A DNA stretch of 64,000 nucleotides from Malachius bipustulatus (lineage: Eukaryota > Arthropoda > Insecta > Coleoptera > Melyridae). The notes beneath the pieces were generated by a model, which was not told the DNA's origin, made no database searches, and was given only the letters and a program-made list of their open reading frames with translations. Of the stretch, positions 32,499 through 41,877 are shown one piece after another (the stretch's first letter is position 1; each line of letters starts with the position of its first letter). The stretch is from the NCBI GenBank assembly GCA_910589415.1, contig OU342634.1, forward strand, positions 372,001-436,000. The letters are read 5' to 3'. The position numbers were made by a program, and so were the translations under genes.

Positions 32499-34262
32499 CT
32501 AGGAGAGTAGTAGGTACTTACTATGATGGTTTGCCAATATTAGCTGTTTAAAATCGTCTGGTGTCCAATCTAGAGGCCAGCGACGAAGTTGGTCCCTTGC
32601 ACATTTCAAAGTTTGTTTAGTACCAACTTTCCCAAGAAGATAACGGTCGTTGGGCAAGGATGACTTAATCACATATGGTCCCACAATTCACAACTGAATT
32701 TTTCTGGCCGCTGCCCTCGACTTAACAGTACTGGCTCCCCCACTTTGTATTTTTTATTATCCCTTCTCTTTGCATTTAGGGCGACCGTCTGTTTTTCAGC
32801 ATTAAGTTTTAGCTTGGATATAACTTCAGTACGGTCTACTGGTTCCTTTATGGAATCGGGGATGGGTAGGTCGGCAAGAATTGTACGTATTTGAGGAGTC
32901 TGTCCCTCCTGACCAAATACTAATCTAAACGGAGAGTAACCAGTTGTCTTCTGTTTGGTAGTATTGATAACTAATTGGACTTTCCACAACCTGCTCGGCC
33001 ATTCTGATGTCCTTCTGGATTTGACTCTTAATAAGTTGGTAATAGTTCGCTCTACTTGTCCGTTAGAACGATGAATACCAGGGGTTGTTACGTGAGACTC
33101 GATACCAAAATATTCCGTGAACGATTTGAATAATTTAGCAGTGAAATTTGTGCCAGCATCATGAATTATCTTGCTAGGGGTCCCAAACATACTGATAAAG
33201 CAAGCAAAGTTTTTCTTCGTCTCTTCAGCATTGACAGTGGATTGAGGATAGAGCAAACAGAATTTGGAAAATGCATCGATTATTACAAGGATATATCTGG
33301 AATTTTCCGTGCCTTCCGGTAAGGGACCTAGACAGTCTACGTGGACTGTGTGGAAGGGTTCACTGGGTTTAGGAATAGAAGCGAGGAACCCCTGTCTCGG
33401 TCCAGTCTTATTTTTACGGACCGCACAAAACAAGCAATGTTCAATATATTTTTTCACGAATCTGGTCATGTTTGGGAACCAAAAGTAGAGTCTAATTGAT
33501 GCCAACGTTTTTTCCCAACCAACATGGCACTGGTCGTCGTGGAAAATTTTTAATAAATTGTACCGGCTGTTCTGAGGTACGAAGGGCAGCTGTGTTAATT
33601 TCCCCTTCCCTAGATCCACGATTCTAAATAGAGTACCTTTTTCGAATTTGTATTTCTTTTTACACACATCGCTTGTTTTCAAGGACGTGGTGATTTGATC
33701 GCACTCTTGATCGTGACATTGAGCAACTGTGAGCCAATTTTTGAAATTTATTGGGCCAGGACCAGGTGACTGAATTTGATTTACACTTTCAATCGGATTT
33801 CGACTTAATAAGAAGTCAACGTGAGAAACCTCGGAACCTTTTCGATAAACTACTTGGAAGTCGAAATCTTGCATATATACCCACCATCTGGCAATACGTG
33901 GCTTCAGGTCTCTTTTATTAGCGGACATTTTTAAGGAGTTGCAATCGGTTACGAGAGTGAATTTAATTCCTAATAAGTAAACCCGGAAGTTTTTAAGAGC
34001 CTTTACCACTGCCAAGGTTTCAAGCTCAAACGAGTGATACTTACTCTCTTCCGGGGTGGTTTTGCCGCTGAAATACTCGACTGGTCTAAACGATAGCTCA
34101 TGTTTCTGCATCAAGATAGCACCGTAGCCAAGGCTGCTCGCATCGGTATGCAGTTGAGTTTCGAGACTGGGATCGAAAACAGACAATAAGGGTTTTTGTG
34201 TTAAAACATCAATAATGTACTGTCTCGCATCTTCACATTGGCTACTCCACTCGAAAGGGACA
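32499..34262 (-). pseudogene. Gypsy RNase H and integrase (one or two frameshifts)
   Basis: The frame 34186-32669 (505 codons, open upstream to about 34260) contains RNase H with HTDASSLGYGAILMQ and LVTDCNSLK. Then comes integrase with zinc-binding HVGWEKTL...CLFC, and a core with VHVDCLGPL, IIHDAGTNF and SNGQVERTI, giving the D,D,E triad. The C-terminus continues in another frame from 32684 to 32499 (GPYVIKSSLPNDRYLLGKV, then DQLRRWPLDW). One small indel near 32680 therefore breaks it. It originally formed one Pol with the upstream frame. Confidence 0.9.
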
Positions 34263-36563
34263 TTATTTTTTTGTCAAGTGAGTTATACAAGCTACTTTGG
34301 TAGAGAATGCTAGTATAAATTTTCTGAAATAACTCGCGAGTCCGATGAATTGGCGCACCTGTTTCACGTTCGTTGGGGCTAAACTGTCTTTAACTGCCTT
34401 TATTTTATTTTTATCAGGGCGTATCCCGTCGGCTGAGATTTCTCGGCCCAAGTAGGTAATTTCGTTCACAAGGAATCGACATTTAGCGATATTAACTGAA
34501 AAGTTTGCTTTCTGCAATGCAGAGAGGACTAATTGTAATTTTTCGAAACCTTCTTCCACCGTTACTGAGGGTATCAAAATATCATCTAGGTATACTAGGG
34601 CAACTTCATACTTTAGGTTGCCCAGAGCTTTATTAATAGCTCTTTGAAAGACAGCTGGTGCATTAGCCAACCCGAAAGGCATTCGTAAGTATTCGAATTG
34701 TCCGTCCGGAGTCACAAATGCGGTTTTTGAAATTGAATCTGGTGCAATCGGAATTTGGTAAAATCCCGAAGCCATATCTAGTGATGTAAATAATTTTCCT
34801 TTCCCCAACCGGTCTAGCTGATCGTCTATGCGTGGTAGAGGGTACCGATCTTTTACGGTTATTTTATTAAGTTCTCGGTAATCGACGCACAAGCGATCAG
34901 ACCCATTTTTTTTCTCTCTTAAAATTACAGGGCTCGCAAAAGGTGAATTACTATCGCGTATTATACCGTTTCGTTTGAGGTCGTCGGTTATATCTCGCAA
35001 CTTCAGGCGTTCGAATTCAGACATTCGATATGGATGGTAATATACTATTTTATTTTCGGATAGCGTAATATTCAATTCTCCGGTAGTAACAGCTCCAACA
35101 CGATTACCGGATGTAAACAATTCAGTATACTGCGAGAGCACGTCTATTAGTCTCTGTTTATCGTTTTCTTTTAAATCCGTGATCAGATCATCGGTTGAAA
35201 TTCGCGGGACCGAATTATTGGGAATAATTTTCTGAATGGTTTTGTCCTTCAGTAGGACTACGTCATGTTCATAAACATTTTCTCCGACAATTACATCATA
35301 ATTCGAGTGTTTGGGTGGCACAATGACTAAATCGAGTTCTACATTCACGTCTGGAAATTCTACCATTGCCCTTGTACAGAAATGAGAATCATGTCTGGTA
35401 CCGTCAAACCATTGTAAAGGGGTGACTCGAGGATTTTTCTTTAGATGTAATTCGTCTACCAAAGATTCTTTGATCAAAGAACAAGTTGAGCCAGTATCGA
35501 TAAGACATCTAGTTTTGTATCCGCAAATTGTAATTGGCACGGTTTGTAGGCGATAATCGTCGCCAGGGGTAAAAGAATTATACACGTGTTCTTTCTTAAC
35601 TTTCTTTGAAGAAGTTGGTTCGGACGCCTCGTCTGATGCTCGCGCCCTGGCGTTTTTCCGGCGGAAACATTCCTCGATACTGTGCCCTGACTTTTTGCAA
35701 TACCTGCACAAGGTCCCGGTTCTCCCCATCTGATGGCCCTTGGTGAATACCCTACGTGAAACCTTACAGTCTCGTGAGCGGTGTCCCGGCTTACCACAAG
35801 AAAAACAAGCAAATTCATTTTTTATGTTACCTAGCTTTAGTGATGATTCATGGGAAGGCTTGTTTCGTTTGGGAGCGCTTTTTTCATTGAAAATTGATGC
35901 TTCCGGAGACATTTTAACATAATTGCTCAAGAACGCAATCAAATCACCAACCGAATATGCCCCACAATTAAATGCTGCCATCCTCACAGACGGGTCATCT
36001 ATTGAATGTGCTATTAATTCAATAAACTCATTATCCGACCACTGAGTACGTAAAGATTTTAATTTTTCCAATTTTACCCTGGCATATTCAGCATAGCTGC
36101 TTGCATCGGCACTTCGGTAATTTACCGCATCCTCTAAAATTTTCCCGAGATTTCGCTGTTTCGGGAACGCGATGGAAAAATCTAGTTTAAAATTAGACCA
36201 AGATTCTTCGGTAGGCTGCCATGCGGTAAACCACTGCTGTGCCGATTTTAATAAAAATGGACCAACTCTACTTACAGTTTCCCTGTCGGACCAAGAAAAT
36301 GCAGTTTTATACCCATCTATTTTAGTCAACCAAACACTGCTGTCGGTAATTTCGGGGTCAAAAACGGGCAGGGATAATGTAGGAGGCATTTGAGGTACAG
36401 CCTGCGTAGCAGGGAGGCTCGAGGGCTGAGAGCTGGCCCGTCGTTGAAGATCTTCCAACACGGTTGCTATTGCACCGAGCGATTTGCCGAGGTCTTCCAT
36501 TCTTGGTGCACTTTTCTTTCTTTTCTTTTCTTTTCCAGAGTCTTGAGTCCTGAGTCTTTTCAC
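34263..36563 (-). CDS. Gypsy Gag-protease-RT polyprotein (interrupted at its end)
   Basis: 766 codons in one frame. In order: a Gag core (WLTKIDGYKTAFSWSDRE, QQWFTAWQ), two zinc knuckles CFSCGKPGHRSRDC and CRYCKKSGHSIEEC, and a protease active site CLIDTGSTCSLI. Reverse transcriptase follows with RLCVDYRELNKIT, SLDMASGFYQIPI, FGLANAPAVFQ and YLDDILI. It stops after HLTKK within the connection to RNase H, where a run of seven A plus T marks a one-base indel. Gag and Pol share one frame, as in several insect gypsy groups. Confidence 0.92.
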   Translation of the reverse strand: MKRLRTQDSGKEKKRKKSAPRMEDLGKSLGAIATVLEDLQRRASSQPSSLPATQAVPQMPPTLSLPVFDPEITDSSVWLTKIDGYKTAFSWSDRETVSRVGPFLLKSAQQWFTAWQPTEESWSNFKLDFSIAFPKQRNLGKILEDAVNYRSADASSYAEYARVKLEKLKSLRTQWSDNEFIELIAHSIDDPSVRMAAFNCGAYSVGDLIAFLSNYVKMSPEASIFNEKSAPKRNKPSHESSLKLGNIKNEFACFSCGKPGHRSRDCKVSRRVFTKGHQMGRTGTLCRYCKKSGHSIEECFRRKNARARASDEASEPTSSKKVKKEHVYNSFTPGDDYRLQTVPITICGYKTRCLIDTGSTCSLIKESLVDELHLKKNPRVTPLQWFDGTRHDSHFCTRAMVEFPDVNVELDLVIVPPKHSNYDVIVGENVYEHDVVLLKDKTIQKIIPNNSVPRISTDDLITDLKENDKQRLIDVLSQYTELFTSGNRVGAVTTGELNITLSENKIVYYHPYRMSEFERLKLRDITDDLKRNGIIRDSNSPFASPVILREKKNGSDRLCVDYRELNKITVKDRYPLPRIDDQLDRLGKGKLFTSLDMASGFYQIPIAPDSISKTAFVTPDGQFEYLRMPFGLANAPAVFQRAINKALGNLKYEVALVYLDDILIPSVTVEEGFEKLQLVLSALQKANFSVNIAKCRFLVNEITYLGREISADGIRPDKNKIKAVKDSLAPTNVKQVRQFIGLASYFRKFILAFSTKVACITHLTKK

Positions 36564-36620
36564 CTACCACTATCACACGACTCTTATCCGAGATAGCGGA
36601 TCTCACAACCCCACACCTGA

Positions 36621-36838
36621 TGTTAGAATACCCGGTTTATTTTAAATTGGCGACAGGGTCAAGCGAACCGAACCGTCGCCGTCGCTGGGAACCACGCAAT
36701 TGCGTCTTTTTTCCCAGGCCAGACCGACGGTGGATCGTGTGAGCGTCGCATGCGCCTAAGAAGTTTCGGATCTTACGAGGACGGTCATTCTGGTCCTCAG
36801 AGCGCGCCAAATTCAAATATTTCATATGGAATCTAACA
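36621..36838 (-). repeat. 5' LTR (218 bp)
   Basis: Partner of 31029-31247. On the minus strand it is followed by TCAGGTGTGGGGTTG, which would be the primer region but lacks the usual TGG start. Confidence 0.94.
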
Positions 36839-36842
36839 GTAC

Positions 36843-37417
36843 GTTACAACATGTCGAAGCTGGAAACAGAGCAGGTTGATAAAGTATGTTTGAAACTTTC
36901 AGTTATTAAAAAAATGAGTGAAGTACTGATTATATTTATTTAATTTACGGCTTTGCTTCAAGTTTTTACCATCACCAGCACGCACCGACATAGAACACGT
37001 CATTTTTTAACGTTTCACTGCTTGCAGTCGCCATCTGCTAGTCTCGCTAGACCGCTTTCTGATCTGGCGAGACTAGCTCTGGCATATCATCATCAAATAA
37101 TATGGATTCAGCAATCCATCATGTCATATGGATCTAAGTTATCCAGTCACAAAGTATCATAAACTAGTTTACCAGAAAATGCTTACAAGAAATGTATCGA
37201 GAGAAGACATCTGCGGATCCCTCAACATGTAGAACTGCTTATTGACAGGTGGGAAAATTCGTCTAGGAACTCAAAAATGGTCTTATCAATGCTACATAAC
37301 TCAACTGGTTCAGAAGCCTTCCTAAATGCATGGGATCTAATGGGGAAGACAAACTAACTGAAATCGTAAATGAATTTATCCAGTTAGCAAAGAAACTTTA
37401 TATTACCGCTGTTTATA
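36843..37417. other. No gene recognised
   Basis: Continues the sequence left of the gypsy insertion. Contains an inverted pair around GTCTCGCTAG/CTGGCGAGAC at 37045-37075. No supported frame. Confidence 0.4.
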
Positions 37418-37425
37418 CCGTCAGC

Positions 37426-38249
37426 CAGTGATGCAAAAATACGGTATTTTATTTTTTTTGTATTATACAGCGTATAATACGGTTTAAAATACCGTATAAT
37501 ACAAATTTGAAGGTTAACAAAAATTACGGTCATTTGTCAATTGTCTCCTGTCATTGATCAATTCATTATCCAGACTACAAATTCTTAACCAAACTTTTAT
37601 TTTTGTTATTTAAGAAAGAGGGATCTTCCTTTTCCTTCGGTCTTAACTGTGTAGATAAGATAAATTCGTTCCACTCCGATAATTATTGGCTTATCCAGTC
37701 TATCCTAAGCAAGCTCATCCAGCCAGCCACACACTTGATAAATAGTTAAATAGACGAACACACCTGCCTTTTAATCAGAAATTCAGGCCGAATCAGCAGG
37801 AGTCAAATAAATAACAGGGAACTTCGAAAATGCAAAAGTATTTTCATTTTAAATTCATAAACTTATGATTAGATGGCATCAAAATACCTACCTAGTACCA
37901 CTTCCATGATTGGTGAAACGTATTTCTAGAATCTCTTTGATGGCAGGAAATTATGAAGTCACCTTTAGCTGAGTACTATACCTATGTCCTATGTAATTAT
38001 AAAGGAATTCCTACCGAGATACCTATCGCGGTTTGTTTTTTGCTGAATTTTTGAAAAATCATGAAAAGTAATCATGGTATGGATGGTCTCGGTTCTGTCA
38101 CTTCTGTCAGTTCTGTCATTTGGGAAGGTCTATTTCAGAGAGTTCTTCTTTTTGTTTTTAATACCGGTATAAAATGTTCTGGTATAATACAAAAAATACG
38201 TATTATACAAGTGTATAATACAACGTGTATAATACAATTCGCATCACTG
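37426..38249. mobile_element. hAT-type MITE with perfect 8-bp duplication
   Basis: Starts CAGTGATGC and ends GCATCACTG, flanked by CCGTCAGC at 37418-37425 and 38250-38257. Subterminal GTATAATAC-like motifs occur several times at both ends. 824 bp, non-coding, with a SINE body fragment inside. It shares the CAGTGATG end with the 20-kb element around it. Confidence 0.9.
37605..37790 (-). repeat. SINE body fragment
   Basis: The segment with GGTCTTAACTGTGTAGATAAG matches the body of the SINEs at 21488 and 38733. The tRNA head is missing. Confidence 0.65.
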
Positions 38250-38257
38250 CCGTCAGC

Positions 38258-38732
38258 TATGCTCACGCAATGAGACGTATACTGTTGAGTGTTGACTGTT
38301 GAAATTTGTCACAGTAGGCAAGTGCAATAATTCTAACAATCACAATAATATATGTTGATTAAATCGGTTAACATTTAACCGATCTAAAAACGGTTCCATG
38401 TGTATTTATCTTTAAAAATTCTAGATTTTAACTAATTATACTGAATACAAAAATAGTGTAATTACTGAGTTAAATAAATAAACCAAGAAAACCTGCCTTT
38501 TTACTTCTTTACTCAACCTTATTTTACACATTCATTTCACTCCAGATAATCACAATAAGATTCAAAATAAATAGGTGATCTAAAATGTGGGGTTAGGGTT
38601 ACCAATATTAACATTAAATAAAGAAGAAAATTGTCTTCTTTATTCAATGAATGTTAATAATAATACTCATTCCATCAATAAGAAATGAGGCATACATTGT
38701 TTAATTATTTATTACTTTTAATATGTTGTAAT
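38258..38732. other. No gene seen
   Basis: AT-rich, non-coding, no clear repeats. Confidence 0.5.
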
Positions 38733-38963
38733 TTTTTTTTTTTAAAGGGGGAGCATCGATCTTCACTATGTAGTTAAGACAAAGTCGCTCCACACCGGTA
38801 ATATGGGTTTGGAGCCTCTTGCTCATACACCCAGCCTCAAGTATGCCCAATAAATAGTAGAAACAACACAGACACCCAGAGCCTTCACCGAGAATCGAAC
38901 TCAGTCCGCCAGGTCCAGTGATTCAGCAGACCGCCCACTGAATCACTCGGCCACCGGTGTGCT
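38733..38963 (-). mobile_element. tRNA-derived SINE, copy 2
   Basis: On the minus strand: A-box region GGTGGCCGAGTGATTCAGTGG, B-box GAGTTCGATTCTCGG, then the shared body (CTTAACTACATAGTGAAG) and a tail of 13 A. The head is only tRNA-like (extra bases between boxes), so it is not a functional tRNA gene. Confidence 0.85.
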
Positions 38964-39050
38964 CTATGTCGTAATTAATTCATAATTAAACATAAATAAA
39001 TAAACTAAAATGAGTAATGACAGTGAGTAGTGACACTGAGCATTATTTAC

Positions 39051-39121
39051 ATTCTTTACGTCATTTCTTTTCTTACATTCTTTACCCGTAAAGAATTGCG
39101 TAAAGAATAAAGGTAAAGAAT
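39051..39121. repeat. Right subterminal GTAAAGAAT array
   Basis: Five copies: ATTCTTTAC at 39051 and 39077, GTAAAGAAT at 39088, 39100 and 39113, mirroring the left end of the 20-kb hAT-type element. Confidence 0.85.
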
Positions 39122-39135
39122 ACGGCACATCACTG

Positions 39136-39143
39136 AGCTTCAG
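39136..39143. repeat. Right 8-bp target duplication
   Basis: AGCTTCAG, identical to 19006-19013. Confidence 0.88.
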
Positions 39144-39644
39144 CTACTCTCTTCTCTATCGCTCGTAGCCTGTAGTACCAGTGGCGGGAGTGGCGCTCTT
39201 CTATAAACTACTACTACCAATGAATGGAACAACAGAAATACAGGCGTCCAAGGAAATGTCATCTACAACGTCATAACATTCATAACTTATGGGGGAGGCC
39301 CCCATCGGGAGCCTCCCCGAGTGGCGGATAGGGGAAGGTCGTCCATATAGATGACACCGGGGAAATTAAAAAATACCCCTTGGCTGATCAAAACTAGCAA
39401 ACCAGATGGTAGAGGACATAGAACCCACACAGCCTCAACCCAGTGCGATACCATCTTTCTGGCTTAGGCGGCGTGAAGTTGCTTTAAAGAGCTGACGTTT
39501 CGTTGCTGTGCCAGAGATTCCGGTCCTTGGGGTAGGAAACAATTAATATGCATGGATGGGGTTAAAATTTTCCGGAGTTAAAACGACCCCCCATTCGTAT
39601 CTCCGGGCGGGGGCTAATCCAGAGGCACATTCATGCAAGAGAAA
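39144..39644. other. Probable 5' region of LINE family 2
   Basis: GC-richer than its surroundings (GGGGGAGGCCCCCATCGGG near 39290, CTCCGGGCGGGGGC near 39600) and directly upstream of an endonuclease frame, so likely the LINE leader. ORF1 is not recognisable. Confidence 0.5.
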
Positions 39645-40093
39645 GAATAATAACACCTCCAGAATTGAAAAATTTATAGTCGACTTTTGTAACATTAGAG
39701 GTTTAAACACGAATATCAATTCAGTACATCAACATCTTCAGACAAATAAACCTCACATTCTCATTCTAGCACTGTGCGAAACAAAAGTCCAAGCGTCATC
39801 AAGCACAGTTAATTATCTCTATCCAGGATATGCTTTCATTCCCGATTTAGACGTAACTTCGGAATTGGCATTTTTGTCAGAAGTGACCTCTCCTGCCAAC
39901 GTGAGGAAGACTTTGAGCCCAATGACTTTGACGTCATGTGGCTTAGGATAACAGACCGACAAACGACGAGATTTATCTGTTGTTTATACCGACCACCCAG
40001 CGATACACAGTATAGGACACTTTTTTTGTCCCTCACAAAAACTGTTGAAACTACTCCAAAGCTGAGATATCCATCTTGGGTGATTTTAATGTA
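39645..40093 (+). pseudogene. LINE family 2 endonuclease, N-terminal part
   Basis: In successive frames: KFIVDFCNIRGLNTN (catalytic Asn region), ILALCETKVQ (Glu), then after a shift near 39860 GIFVRSDLSCQREEDF and FICCLYRPPSD, then after another shift ISILGDFNV (Asp/Asn motif). It is broken off exactly in GDFNV by the DD41D element at a TA, and continues as HNINW at 47893. The enzyme nicks the target for LINE insertion; two frameshifts and the insertion have killed it. Confidence 0.88.
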
Positions 40094-40896
40094 CAGGGTG
40101 GGCCAATAAGCGAGGTAAGCGGCTGTATCTCAGAAACTAATGATCGTAGAGAGTTACGGTAAAAAATTTTATAGGTTAAGTGGGCAAGGGAAAATGCTGG
40201 AAATTATTTTCAAGTTTCCAAGATGGCTGCCAGATGGCGTTTGCACCATCTTGAATTACATAAAGTTACGTTTCTTATGATTTTCCCAATGAATGTAACA
40301 AAAAAGTATTTGCGTTTTAATGCTAACTTAAAGTCAAACATTTTTTGTAGAAACAATTTTTCTCTATCTTTCGAAATAAAGTGGTGGGGGGTATTTGAAT
40401 GTTGTTTTAAACAAATGCCTGTAACTTCAAAACGGCTTCAATGATTTGGATAGATTTGGTATAATTGGAAAGAGCATTTCTTGGGCTTTTAGGTTTCTTG
40501 TGACAATGACAGTTGTGACCTACACGGCCGCCGATAGAGGGCGTTATTCGACATAATAACCAAAATATTGGATTTTCTCAAAAAAATTAAATACGATGAT
40601 ATGACTTTTTTTAGGCTAGAAAATAGACAAATGATCAACCAATAAGCTTGCGCAAACCGCATCTTAATATCTTTTTCCTAACTCAAATTATTAAAAAAAT
40701 ACCAAACCAAGAAAATTCATATATCCCCATTTACAAATGCATCGGTCGCTTTCGATAAGAAGGCAAGTAGTAGGCCATGGAAATAAAAGACAAACTCCTA
40801 ACTTAAATATTGGCAAGTAACGTCAAACTTCTGTCACACACGCAGCCCACTATTATTGTTGATTGCATATTATAATTTGAGTACTTTTTAATCAAA

Positions 40897-41440
40897 ATGC
40901 TTCTCACAAAATTAAATAATGAAGCCGTCGACATGATTGCGATTTATTTTGAGTGTTTTCAAAATGTAGCTATAGCTGCAAGACAGTACGCGGCACGGTA
41001 TCCAGATCGCCTTCATTACGGGAGAAGAATGTTTCCGCGCTTGGTACAGCGATTACGCGATACTGGAAGTTTTCGTTGTGCTAAACGTCGCAGGCGTCGC
41101 AATGGAAGGACCGAAGAAAATATTATCAATGTCTTGGCTTACATAGAATTTTATAGACATGTAGAAACTAGAACATGGTCTCTAATAGAGTTGGGAATTT
41201 GTTGCACGGACAACTGTTAGAAATATTTTGAAAGATTATAATAGGTGAATAATTTTATCTTATTCCAAGTATCTTAGCACATACCCTCAAATACAAATTC
41301 AGTGTTATTCTGGTTTTATTATTTTTTACTACTGATTATGTTGTTTTCTACTTTTATATTACATCCTTACCACATAGTCTTGCACCAGGCGCTAAATAAA
41401 CAAGATTTCGATAATAGATTAAATTATTGTCATAATGGAT
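40897..41440 (+). pseudogene. DD41D transposase, N-terminal part
   Basis: ATG at 40897, then LTKLNNEAVDMIAIYFECF, AARQYAARYPDR and a very basic RRRRRNGRTEEN linker, as in DUF4817-type transposase heads. After a frame change near 41205 it reads TVRNILKDYNR up to a GT at 41244. Matching protein resumes near 41365 with YHIVLHQALNKQDF, so either an intron or an insertion lies at about 41244-41360. The gypsy LTR then cuts the frame at 41440. Confidence 0.75.
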
Positions 41441-41739
41441 TGTTGTGTACTGAAACTTGAATTAACTTAAGTTCATACGAACTTACATCCTGTCAGAGAC
41501 ACGACGCGTCTCCCACCCCTCGAGTAGCAGGCTGCGCCGTTTACGTCATTTAAAATATATTATTATTGTTGTTATTATGACTACTACCTAGTTACGAATC
41601 TGTTCCATCCTCTAAAATTTATGTCACGCAATTTTTTGAATTTAATGTTGTATTACAATTACCTAATAAACGTAATTATGAAGTTGTGATCGATTGAGAT
41701 AATCAAGGATTTATTTTACCCACAAATAAGTACATAATA
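41441..41739 (+). repeat. 5' LTR (299 bp)
   Basis: TGTTGTGTACTGAAAC to ACATAATA. Contains AATAAACG and a TTATTATTG-rich promoter-like part. Confidence 0.95.
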
Positions 41740-41742
41740 AAA

Positions 41743-41758
41743 TGGTGTCAGAAGTTGG
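41743..41758 (+). promoter_or_regulatory. Primer binding site
   Basis: TGGTGTCAGAAGTTGG three bases after the LTR; same first 11 bases as the primer site of the gypsy at 11067-15194, so probably the same tRNA type. Confidence 0.8.
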
Positions 41759-41877
41759 TGTCAAAAAAGAAACTTCCTGATTCGAATCGAACGTGAGTCG
41801 AGTTCATAAAAAGTTGGACAATTTAGATTCTCACTGAACTGTTTCAAACGCAAAATCTGGTTCGTAAAAAACGTGTT

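Larger units (their letters stand above)
31029..36838 (-). mobile_element. Ty3/gypsy element with near-identical LTRs
   Basis: 5.8 kb, minus strand, flanked by GTAC (31025-31028 and 36839-36842). The LTRs differ by a single A in a run of A. Gag-Pol is complete in content but has two frame breaks (near 34262 and 32680). It carries an unusual ~1.2-kb region between pol and the 3' LTR with a minisatellite. Confidence 0.93.
19014..39135. mobile_element. Giant (20.1-kb) hAT-type element defined by its ends
   Basis: It begins CAGTGATGTGCC and ends GGCACATCACTG (12-bp perfect inverted repeat), with a perfect 8-bp duplication AGCTTCAG outside. Both features are hAT hallmarks. Five GTAAAGAAT motifs lie within 100 bp of each end, like the subterminal binding sites of hAT transposases. 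The interior holds nested transposons, SINEs and unassigned sequence, but I see no hAT transposase (no dimerisation-domain motif in any frame). It may be a non-autonomous element enlarged by insertions, or one carrying captured DNA. Confidence 0.8.
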
